The position numbers and the translations under genes are program-made. A DNA stretch of 6,057 nucleotides from an uncultured SAR324 cluster bacterium (lineage in GTDB: Bacteria > SAR324 > NAC60-12), in contig CACERX010000059.1 in NCBI GenBank assembly GCA_902562015.1, positions 1 through 6,057 on the forward strand. Reading direction: 5' to 3'. Shown here in pieces: positions 1 through 6,057 of this stretch; position 1 is the first letter of the stretch; each line of letters begins with the position of its first letter. The notes beneath the pieces were generated by a model. It was not told the origin of the DNA and did no database searches. It saw nothing but the letters and a program-made list of their open reading frames with translations.

Positions 1-452
1 AGCTGTCATTAAAATCCTTATACCATAATACTAGGAAAAAAGGATTCAGCGAGGAGGTAAAGCGAAGAATAATGCTTGGTACATTTGTTCTTAGTTCCGG
101 ATATTATGACCAGTATTATGGACAAGCTCTAAAAGTAAGAACGTGGATGGAATTTCAAGTAGAAAGACTATTTAAAGAATTTGATTTTTTGCTTGGCCCT
201 GTTTCACCATTCCCTTCATTCAAATTTGGGGAAAAATCCAAAGATCCCCTGGAAATGTATCTTGCTGATATCTGCAGTGTTATTGCAAACCTTACTCGTA
301 CTCCGGCAATTTCAATTCCTGGTAGACCCACAAAGAATGGTTTACCTGTAGGAATCCAATTGATGGGCCAACGTTTTCAGGACCAAGCTCTTTTGGCTGC
401 TGCAACAGCTCTGCAAGATTTAACTGATTATCATTTAAGAAGACCCTATTAG
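1..452 (+). CDS. gatA: Glutamyl-tRNA(Gln)/aspartyl-tRNA(Asn) amidotransferase subunit A, C-terminal part (5' end outside the window)
   Basis: GatA is the amidase subunit of GatCAB. It releases ammonia from glutamine, which GatB uses to convert Glu-tRNA(Gln) or Asp-tRNA(Asn) to the amidated form in the cytoplasm. The reading frame is open from the left edge (first full codon at 3), and about 149 residues are visible of a family length near 480. The ATG at 72 is therefore an internal methionine, not the start: the frame upstream of it already encodes family sequence ending GFSEEVKRRIM. Clear GatA landmarks follow: MLGTFVLSSGYYDQYYGQA, then DPLEMYLADICSV, TPAISIPG and GLPVGIQLMG, ending in HLRRPY. 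The amidase Lys and Ser-cisSer catalytic residues lie upstream and cannot be checked. The neighbour downstream is serS, 114 bases away on the same strand. A lone amidase-family enzyme is the only alternative, but these C-terminal motifs are specific to GatA. Confidence 0.95.
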   Translation, partial: LSLKSLYHNTRKKGFSEEVKRRIMLGTFVLSSGYYDQYYGQALKVRTWMEFQVERLFKEFDFLLGPVSPFPSFKFGEKSKDPLEMYLADICSVIANLTRTPAISIPGRPTKNGLPVGIQLMGQRFQDQALLAAATALQDLTDYHLRRPY

Positions 453-463
453 AATTAAAACTT

Positions 464-521
464 TTTGTAATTCTTCAATGTTACGAAAATTATCTATTTG
501 TAGCTAATTTGAAATTACAAA
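464..521. repeat. Long-loop inverted repeat in the gatA-serS gap
   Basis: TTTGTAATT at 464-472 is matched by its exact reverse complement AATTACAAA at 513-521, with about 40 bases between the arms. The arms are AT-rich, the loop is long and no T-run follows directly, so this is not a convincing terminator. It may be chance in such AT-rich sequence. It is the only symmetry I see in the 453-566 gap. Confidence 0.2.
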
Positions 522-542
522 CCATGTCACAAGTTCTTAACC

Positions 543-569
543 CTTTTTTAGCTTTAAACTTTTTTTATG
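543..569 (+). promoter_or_regulatory. serS translation start region without Shine-Dalgarno; T-tracts up to the ATG
   Basis: The serS ATG at 567 is preceded immediately by seven T (560-566), with a second T-tract at 544-549. There is no AGGAGG-like sequence in the 25 bases upstream. An in-frame stop (TAA, 555-557) lies 9 bases upstream, and the family N-terminus begins exactly at this ATG, so the start itself is not in doubt. Initiation presumably does not rely on anti-Shine-Dalgarno pairing; how it works instead cannot be read from the sequence. Confidence 0.5.
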
Positions 570-1832
570 CTTGATATCAAACTGATCCGTTCCGAACCTG
601 AATTAATCGCTAAAAACTGCCGGAAGAGAAACGTCAGAGTAGATATTGATACATTATTGAAACTTGATGAAAAGGTAAGACAAACTACGACGGAAGTTGA
701 TTCATTTAGGCAGATTCGAAACGACATCAGTAAAAAAATGAAAGGCAATCTTTCAGCAGAGGAACGACAACCGCTTATAGAAGAATCAAAACAGTTAAGA
801 GATCAAGAGGCAGAAAAAGAATCCCTTCTTCGAGAACTGACTGATCAACGTCTTGATCTGTTAAAACAGGTTCCAAATCTTACTCATCCAGATTCTCCTG
901 AAGGACTGACTGATGAAGAGAATCAGCCCATCAGAAAGGTGGGAGAAATACCTGAGTTTGATTTTGAGCCAAAAGATCATGTGGAATTGATGGAGTCTCT
1001 TGATTTGATTGATTTTGATGGCGGTGCAAAAGTTTCTGGACAAAAGTTTTATTTCCTAAAAAACCAAGCAGTATTTCTGGAACTGGCTCTGGCAAATTAT
1101 GCCCTAAATTTGTTGCAGAAAGAAGGCTTTACAGTACACATGACACCCGATCTTGCAAGAAATCAAATTTTGGATGGGATTGGATTCAGTCCACGCGGAA
1201 CGGAAACACAGATATATTCAGTTGAAGATTCTGACCTTTGCCTTATTGCAACAGCCGAAATTACCCTTGGAGGATTACTTTCTGATCAAGTTTTGGATCC
1301 AGAACGATTGCCGATTATGTATGCTGGCTTTTCACATTGTTATCGTACTGAGGCTGGGGCTGCAGGCAGGGAATCTCGTGGTTTATTTAGGGTGCACCAA
1401 TTTTCTAAAGTTGAAATGTTTGCCTTCACCCATCCAGATCAGTCTGAAGAAATGCATCAAAAAATGCTTGCAATTGAAGAGCAAATTTATCAGAATCTCG
1501 GGATCCCATACCAGGTGGTTAATATTTGCTGCGGTGACCTGGGAGGTGCAGCTTATCGCAAGTATGACCTTGAAGCCTGGATGCCTGGACGTGGAAAGTG
1601 GGGAGAGGTAACATCAACTTCAAACTGTACTGATTACCAGTCTAGGCGTATGAATATACGTTTCAAGGATTCAGAGACAGGCAAAAACAGATTTGTACAC
1701 ATGCTTAACGGGACTGCGATCGCCGTTTCAAGAACTTTAATTGCACTGATCGAAAACGGCCAACAAAAAGATGGCTCAATCAAACTTCCGTCCTGTTTGA
1801 ATCTTCCTGATATTCATCTTCCGAATAACTGA
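567..1832 (+). CDS. serS: Serine--tRNA ligase (class II seryl-tRNA synthetase), organelle-like type
   Basis: SerRS attaches serine to tRNA(Ser), and to tRNA(Sec) where present, via seryl-adenylate in the cytoplasm. The 421-residue length is normal for the family. Residues 1-105 form the N-terminal tRNA-binding arm, a charged helical coiled coil starting MLDIKLIRSEPELI, which fixes the start at 567. The class II catalytic core follows. Motif 1 lies around 160-195, and the TAE serine-binding loop at 229-231. Motif 2 spans 256-284 (HCYRTEAG, then RVHQFSKVEMF). The GDLG..AYRKYDLEAWMP block spans 323-340, NCTDYQSRR spans 353-361, and motif 3 around 381-400 includes NGTAIAVSRT. All expected ATP and serine contacts appear present. 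The stretch after TAE reads ITLGG rather than the usual bacterial VPLTN, and DFDGGAKVSGQKFYFLKN precedes motif 1. Both resemble plant-organellar SerRS. The C-terminus (after GSIKLP) departs from the usual PxxLRPY tail. It lies 114 bases after gatA and 79 before the YtfJ-like gene. Confidence 0.97.
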   Translation: MLDIKLIRSEPELIAKNCRKRNVRVDIDTLLKLDEKVRQTTTEVDSFRQIRNDISKKMKGNLSAEERQPLIEESKQLRDQEAEKESLLRELTDQRLDLLKQVPNLTHPDSPEGLTDEENQPIRKVGEIPEFDFEPKDHVELMESLDLIDFDGGAKVSGQKFYFLKNQAVFLELALANYALNLLQKEGFTVHMTPDLARNQILDGIGFSPRGTETQIYSVEDSDLCLIATAEITLGGLLSDQVLDPERLPIMYAGFSHCYRTEAGAAGRESRGLFRVHQFSKVEMFAFTHPDQSEEMHQKMLAIEEQIYQNLGIPYQVVNICCGDLGGAAYRKYDLEAWMPGRGKWGEVTSTSNCTDYQSRRMNIRFKDSETGKNRFVHMLNGTAIAVSRTLIALIENGQQKDGSIKLPSCLNLPDIHLPNN

Positions 1833-1861
1833 ATTATTCTATTTTGTCTTTAATTTTTTTA
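1823..1861 (+). terminator. Possible weak terminator overlapping the serS stop codon
   Basis: GAATAA (1823-1828) and TTATTC (1834-1839) are perfect inverted arms around a five-base loop that contains the serS stop codon. A T-rich stretch with a run of T follows up to 1860. The stem is only six base pairs, mostly A-T, and the T-run is not directly adjacent, so it would be a poor intrinsic terminator. Other than this, 1833-1911 shows only AT-rich sequence and no promoter I would defend. Confidence 0.2.
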
Positions 1862-1911
1862 TTTAAAGTTCTAAATTCCTGATACTAACTAACCCTCAAT
1901 TAAAAAATATC

Positions 1912-2439
1912 ATGAGAACAATATCGACAATAATTTTTATAATGCTTTTTCCCAAAATACTGCTGGCGGAATTGCCCCTTGGAGAAATACCGCCTAAAGT
2001 AGTGCTTAAAGAAGATTCTGGGGGAAGAATTGACGGTACCCAATGGAGCAGTGAGGAACTCGTTTCCGAAAAAGTAATTGTTCTTTTCTATGTTGACCCT
2101 GATGAATCCGAATTGAATAACCATGTAAGTGATGCACTCAAAGCAGAAGATTATCCAAAAGAAAAATATGGTTCGATAGGAATGGCTAATATGGCTGCTA
2201 CCTGGCTACCAAATTTTGCAATCAACATGAAACTAAAAAGCAAGCAGGAGAAACATAAAAATACTCTATATGTTAAAGACCTTGATAAAACTTTGGTTAA
2301 GAAGTGGGGCCTCAGCGACGATAATAGTAACGTAATAGTGTTCGGAAAAAACGGCAGAGTGCTTTATAGTGTTGATGGAAAATTCACAGACGCACAGGTT
2401 AAGGAAATTGTAAAAGTGATTTGGGATAATTTGGATTGA
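1912..2439 (+). CDS. YtfJ-family thioredoxin-fold protein with signal peptide, probably periplasmic
   Basis: This 175-residue protein resembles E. coli YtfJ in length and layout; the family's biochemical role is unknown to me. Residues 1-19 look like a Sec signal peptide (Arg2, hydrophobic stretch, likely cleavage after LLA at 19). Lys15 sits unusually within the hydrophobic part. The mature part opens with GEIPP (24-28), a short variable region and W45, then a beta-strand VIVLFYVDPDE (55-65). At 132-158 comes the characteristic end: WGL, an acidic turn, NVIVFGKNGRVLYSVDGKFT, and a final helix to 175. The layout suits a thioredoxin-like fold, but the protein contains no cysteine at all, so it cannot be a thiol redox enzyme. 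DPDE lies where a CxxC would be. No Shine-Dalgarno precedes the ATG at 1912. The next methionine (residue 11) would remove most of the signal peptide, which supports the upstream start. I would call it a YtfJ-family protein of unknown function. Confidence 0.8.
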   Translation: MRTISTIIFIMLFPKILLAELPLGEIPPKVVLKEDSGGRIDGTQWSSEELVSEKVIVLFYVDPDESELNNHVSDALKAEDYPKEKYGSIGMANMAATWLPNFAINMKLKSKQEKHKNTLYVKDLDKTLVKKWGLSDDNSNVIVFGKNGRVLYSVDGKFTDAQVKEIVKVIWDNLD

Positions 2440-2468
2440 AAGTCAATTTAGATTTTATAGATCCATTC

Positions 2469-2930
2469 TTATTTTGATGATTTTGACCATTCCTTTCTTG
2501 CTTTAACAGCAAGTTCGTCACAGCGTTCATTTTCTGGATGTCCTGAGTGTCCTTTAACCCAGTACCATGAAACTTTATGGTTTTGGCTTACTTCAAGTAG
2601 ACGAAGCCAAAGGTCCTTGTTCGCAACAGGGTCCCCTCCCTTTGTCCTCCACCCTTTGTTCTTCCAGTTATTTATCCACTTTTGTTCAAAGGCATTTTTT
2701 AGATAACTTGAGTCTGTATAGAGATCAACGACACATGGTTTTTTTAGTGCTTCCAGAGCCTTTATTGCAGCAGTCATCTCCATACGGTTATTAGTGGAAT
2801 CACCTTCAGCACCTGAAATTTCTGTACGAATTTTGTGTTTGCTGGAAATTAAAATAGCTCCCCATCCTCCAACTCCAGGATTAGGAGAACATGCTCCGTC
2901 TGTGTAAATCTCTACTTTTGTTTTGGACAT
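2469..2930 (-). CDS. rnhA: Ribonuclease HI
   Basis: RNase HI cuts the RNA strand of RNA:DNA hybrids, removing R-loops and RNA primers in the cytoplasm. The 153 residues match the compact bacterial enzyme (E. coli has 155). The four metal-binding catalytic acids are present: D11 in [13 protein letters not shown]51 in [10 protein letters not shown]73 in LYTDSSYL and D138 in ENERCDELA. The catalytic histidine is H128 in [12 protein letters not shown]. The basic, Trp-rich substrate-binding loop is also kept (residues 85-106, [10 protein letters not shown] and neighbours). It is therefore very probably active. The ATG at 2930 is the only plausible start, because a stop lies six codons upstream and no other start codon intervenes. 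It has no Shine-Dalgarno sequence. It lies 51 bases downstream of the RND pump gene on the same strand, so it may be read from the pump transcript. It converges with the YtfJ-like gene, with 29 bases between the stops. Confidence 0.97.
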   Translation of the reverse strand: MSKTKVEIYTDGACSPNPGVGGWGAILISSKHKIRTEISGAEGDSTNNRMEMTAAIKALEALKKPCVVDLYTDSSYLKNAFEQKWINNWKNKGWRTKGGDPVANKDLWLRLLEVSQNHKVSWYWVKGHSGHPENERCDELAVKARKEWSKSSK

Positions 2931-2981
2931 TAAATAAATTAAGTTTTAAAAATAGCAAATTTATAAAAGCTTAAATATGCG
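2931..2981 (-). other. 51-base gap between RND pump stop and rnhA start
   Basis: The gap is almost entirely A and T. It contains no Shine-Dalgarno for rnhA, no stable GC-rich hairpin and no clear promoter boxes. With no terminator visible, read-through from the pump gene into rnhA is plausible. This is inference from spacing only. Confidence 0.35.
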
Positions 2982-5900
2982 CTAAACCAATTTTTCTTTA
3001 ATAACTATTTTTTCAGTTTTTCTACCAAATATACCTTTAAAATCTTCCAGAATCACATAAAGTACTGGAGTCAAAATAAGAATAACAAAGGTTGAAAAAA
3101 GGACACCAAAGGCTAAACTTATCGCCATTGGAATTAGGAACCGTGCCTGCAGAGACTGCTCAAAAAGCATTGGGAGTAAACCAAAAAGGGTGGTCAGAGT
3201 TGTAAGCACAATCGGACGAAAACGCCGGACTCCTGATTCTAGAACTGACTTAATTAGTGCATCTCCGCGATAACGTGCCCTGTTTATGAAATCAACTAAA
3301 ATCAGCGAGTCATTGACAACAATACCAGTCAATGCAACAAGTCCCAATACGCTAATTATACTCAAGTTATATCCCAAAATAATATGGCCAAGTACTGCTC
3401 CTACAAAACCAAATGGTATAGCGGCCATGATAATGAATGGCTGTAAATAGCTGCGAAACTGCAGAGCAAGTAAACTAAAAATGAGCACTAGGGCCACAAT
3501 TCCGCCTTGCTTGATTCCTGCCATAGTATTAGTCTGAGCACGGTGTGATCCTTCAAATGTATATTGTAATTGAGGATACTTAGCTATTAATTGAGGGAGT
3601 AATTCTTCTTCAAGGGATCGCTTAACCTGTCCAGTATTTGAAATTCCTGAATCAACAAGTGCTCTTACACTGATTATTCTTCTGCTGTCCACACGTCTGA
3701 TGGAACTATATGATTGACCATATTTTAACTCGGCAATCTGTCTCAAAGGAAGACGCTCTCCTCCTGGAGCAAGTATTATTAAATCTTCCAGATCACGTTG
3801 GTATCGGCGCTCATCAAAAGGCAGGCGAAGCTTAATGTTTACCTCATCACTTCCCCGTAAAAACTTAGATACAGAAACACCTTGAAACGATGCCCTTACC
3901 TGCTGGGTTAAGTCTTGAGAGCTTAAACCGAGAGTACTTCCAGCTGGACTAAGACTTAACTGAACTTCGCTTTTACCGTCTTCTGTGCTGTCCTCAATAT
4001 TACTTGCTCCAGGATACTCAGCAAAATCCTCTTTGAGCTGCTCAACTATTCTCAAAAGTATTTGTGGGTCAGGATGACTCAACTGTAAATCGATATCATA
4101 ATTTGAGCCCATGGAACGACGAGCCCTTACATTTAAGGCTTCAATTCCTGGTATTTCGCCTATCAATTTGCGCCATCTTCTTGAAAACTCAACGGACGCA
4201 AATCCCCTCTCTTCCAACGGTTTAAGATATATTCTTACAGAAGTATTGTGTCCACCTTTTCTTCCGACATTGCTGTAAATTCCTTGATGAACAGGGAATC
4301 CTACTTCTGTTTCATATTCCTTAAGCAATTTCTCGGCAGAACGCAGCATTTTACTTTCAATTTCTCTACTGACCGAGACAGGTGTACCAAAAGGCATTCT
4401 TGCATTTATGGAAATTCTGTCTCTGTCAATTTTTGGGAAAAAAGTGAATCGAAGATGACCTCCAGACACTAGTCCCACGCATAGTAGAATAAAAAATATT
4501 CCAAAAGCAAAAACAGCGTAGCGATATGCTATACATTTATCGAGAATTTTCCTGAAAGGTTTTTGTGCAATCCAGATAAGTCCAGAACCTAAAAATTGAC
4601 GAGGCCTTTCCAAAATTTTCCCCAATGGAGCAAGAAAAAAGCTAATTACCCTATTTAGATGAGAAAGATGACCAGGCAGAATCAGCATGGCTTCAATCAA
4701 AGAAAATAACAAAACGACAATCAATACATTCGGAATATTTGCAAAAATATTCCCAGTCACACCAGGAATAAAATAAATTGGAATGAAAGCTGCGATGGTA
4801 GTAAGAATAGTAATCAAAACAGGCGGTCCAATTTCAATTGCTCCATCAACTGCTGCATTTATATTTGTCTTACCCATTTCTTGATGTGCGAAAATATTTT
4901 CTCCAACCACAATTGCATCATCAACCACAATCCCCAGTACCAAAATAAATGCAAATAGCGATATCATATTGATAGTTGTATCAAGCGAAGGCATAGCTAT
5001 CAATGCTCCCGCAAAACTTATAGGTATTCCCATCATTATCCAAAAAGACAAATCAATCCGTAAAAAAAGTGCTAAAGTCAAGAAAACAAGTCCCAGTCCA
5101 AGCCAAAGATTCTTCATTAGTAAATTAATTCGATCTCTCAGAACCAACGAGCGGTCGTTTACAATCTGCATTTCGATGCTGGAAGGCAGCTGTGACTTAA
5201 TTTCGTCCATTTTTGAACGCACTGCATTTGAGACATCTGTAGGTGTTTGTTTGCCAACACGAAAGACTTTAATGTTTTCTGCAGGTTTCCCATTAAATCT
5301 AGAGGTAAGATCAGATTCCTCAAATCCATCACTTATGCGTGCAATGTCGCCAAGTCTCAAGATACCCTGATCACTTGTCAAAAGAGGGATATTAGCATAG
5401 TCTGCTGCAGTGTATCTTTGCTCTTTAGTGCGAATCAGGATGTCACCTCCTGAGGTTTGTATTTTCCCTCCAGGTAGGTCCAGTGTCGCCTGATTTATGA
5501 TTTTGGAAATTTGATTAAGCGTGAGAGCATGTTGTTGCAACACCTTACTCGATATTTCCAAGGTCATTTCAAAGCCTCTTGGCTGTTCCACATCAACCTG
5601 TGTAATATCCTGATGAGTAAGCAAGGTACTTCGGACCATCTGCGCCTGCTCTATCAAAGAACGAGCCGGGGCTTCTCCGTAAAGAGTAAGATTCAGAACC
5701 TCACGACGAATTCTGGGCTGCTGAATTTGTGGTGTCTCAGCCTCTTCCGGCAGAGTTGTCAAACGTTCAACCGCAGATTTTACATCATCAAATACACTTT
5801 CTTTATCTGCATCATTTTGCAGTTCTATCCGAATGTATCCCATATTCTCAGAGGCAGTAGCATTAATTTTTTTTATTCCAGTAATGCCGCTAATAGTATC

Positions 5901-6057
5901 CTCAATGGGTAAAATGATAGATTCTTCCACTTCATCCGGAGTAGCACCCGGATAAGGGACTGCCACAATGATTAAATCTAAATCCATTTCAGGAAAAACT
6001 TCCTGCTTAATATTTTTTACACCCAATGCACCTGTAAAAAGTATTATAATCATCAAA
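2982..6057 (-). CDS. RND efflux pump inner-membrane permease (HAE1/AcrB type), N-terminal few residues outside the window
   Basis: This is a proton-driven trimeric exporter of the inner membrane, normally working with a periplasmic adaptor and an outer-membrane channel. The frame is open to the right edge. The visible part begins within helix TM1, as TTG (6054-6056, an internal Leu in the full protein) then ATG. About 1024 residues are seen, so probably only 10-20 are missing. The layout is typical: TM1, porter domain with FPEMDLDLIIVAVPYPGATP (21-40) and EVEESIILPIE, TM2-TM6 (317-462), TM7 (512-530), second porter/docking domain (about 535-840), TM8-TM12 (851-1003). The TM4 proton-relay pair is D379 D380 in GIVVDDAIVVGEN. 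In TM10 the segment is GIVVNDSLILVDF, so Asn915 stands where AcrB has Lys940. The AcrB Arg971 and Thr978 equivalents (R945, T952) are kept. Substrate cannot be told. The gene ends 51 bases before rnhA. An adaptor gene probably lies upstream, outside the window. Confidence 0.95.
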   Translation of the reverse strand, partial: LMIIILFTGALGVKNIKQEVFPEMDLDLIIVAVPYPGATPDEVEESIILPIEDTISGITGIKKINATASENMGYIRIELQNDADKESVFDDVKSAVERLTTLPEEAETPQIQQPRIRREVLNLTLYGEAPARSLIEQAQMVRSTLLTHQDITQVDVEQPRGFEMTLEISSKVLQQHALTLNQISKIINQATLDLPGGKIQTSGGDILIRTKEQRYTAADYANIPLLTSDQGILRLGDIARISDGFEESDLTSRFNGKPAENIKVFRVGKQTPTDVSNAVRSKMDEIKSQLPSSIEMQIVNDRSLVLRDRINLLMKNLWLGLGLVFLTLALFLRIDLSFWIMMGIPISFAGALIAMPSLDTTINMISLFAFILVLGIVVDDAIVVGENIFAHQEMGKTNINAAVDGAIEIGPPVLITILTTIAAFIPIYFIPGVTGNIFANIPNVLIVVLLFSLIEAMLILPGHLSHLNRVISFFLAPLGKILERPRQFLGSGLIWIAQKPFRKILDKCIAYRYAVFAFGIFFILLCVGLVSGGHLRFTFFPKIDRDRISINARMPFGTPVSVSREIESKMLRSAEKLLKEYETEVGFPVHQGIYSNVGRKGGHNTSVRIYLKPLEERGFASVEFSRRWRKLIGEIPGIEALNVRARRSMGSNYDIDLQLSHPDPQILLRIVEQLKEDFAEYPGASNIEDSTEDGKSEVQLSLSPAGSTLGLSSQDLTQQVRASFQGVSVSKFLRGSDEVNIKLRLPFDERRYQRDLEDLIILAPGGERLPLRQIAELKYGQSYSSIRRVDSRRIISVRALVDSGISNTGQVKRSLEEELLPQLIAKYPQLQYTFEGSHRAQTNTMAGIKQGGIVALVLIFSLLALQFRSYLQPFIIMAAIPFGFVGAVLGHIILGYNLSIISVLGLVALTGIVVNDSLILVDFINRARYRGDALIKSVLESGVRRFRPIVLTTLTTLFGLLPMLFEQSLQARFLIPMAISLAFGVLFSTFVILILTPVLYVILEDFKGIFGRKTEKIVIKEKLV

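Noticed and set aside
72..74. ATG at 72 as the start of a short separate gene.
   Set aside because: The same frame is open to the left edge and already encodes GatA-like sequence, so the ATG is internal to a truncated gatA.
1153..1611. A 152-codon open frame inside serS on the same strand, out of frame.
   Set aside because: It lies fully within the intact serS, has no recognisable family features, and is a shadow of its codon pattern.
1858..1886. Possible promoter before the YtfJ-like gene, with GATACT (1881-1886) as a -10 box.
   Set aside because: The hexamer matches only four of six positions and no acceptable -35 box lies at 16-18 bases upstream.
538..1896. The 7-mer TAACCCT occurs upstream of both serS (538-544) and the YtfJ-like gene (1890-1896), suggesting a shared leader motif.
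   Set aside because: The distance to the ATG differs (22 and 15 bases), rnhA lacks it, and a shared 7-mer between two leaders of about 100 bases is easily chance.
4969..5912. Several + strand open frames of 68-133 codons opposite the RND gene.
   Set aside because: All are antisense to an intact, well-conserved coding frame and show no recognisable domain or start signal.
6051..6056. TTG or ATG at the right edge as the true start of the RND permease.
   Set aside because: Family members begin with a short cytoplasmic segment before TM1; here the frame starts within TM1 and stays open to the edge, so the gene is cut by the window.

Overview
The window is an ordinary piece of Gram-negative-type bacterial chromosome. 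It is AT-rich, very densely coding, and has no RNA gene, mobile element, long repeat or CRISPR array that I can see. It holds five protein genes, of which the two at the edges are cut by the window. On the + strand lie the 3' end of gatA (to 452), a complete serS (567-1832) and a complete small gene for an exported YtfJ-family thioredoxin-fold protein (1912-2439). On the - strand, convergent with these, lie rnhA (2930-2469) and, upstream of it, almost all of a large RND (HAE1/AcrB-type) efflux pump permease that runs off the right edge. The two strands meet in a 29-base gap at 2440-2468.

How the genes relate: gatA (tRNA-dependent amidotransferase) and serS (seryl-tRNA synthetase) both serve tRNA charging and lie head-to-tail 114 bases apart. 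The YtfJ-like protein is probably periplasmic and its role is unknown. On the other strand, the RND pump is followed 51 bases later by rnhA, which removes RNA from RNA:DNA hybrids. The pair may be co-transcribed, but no functional link is evident. Gene content is mostly housekeeping.

Organism: an RND pump and a signal-peptide-bearing YtfJ protein suggest a diderm. GatA implies that the indirect Gln-tRNA and/or Asn-tRNA route is present. The SerRS is of the type that resembles plant-organelle SerRS. None of the three gene starts visible in the window has a Shine-Dalgarno sequence. Together with the low GC, this would fit an uncultured marine proteobacterial or delta-like lineage such as SAR324. 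That is a guess from general impression, not something the sequence proves.

I did not find a new biological system here. The points most worth a second look are the loss of the usual proton-relay lysine in transmembrane helix 10 of the RND pump (Asn instead), the consistent lack of Shine-Dalgarno sequences (including a run of seven T directly before the serS ATG), and the organelle-like SerRS. No gap between genes exceeds 114 bases.
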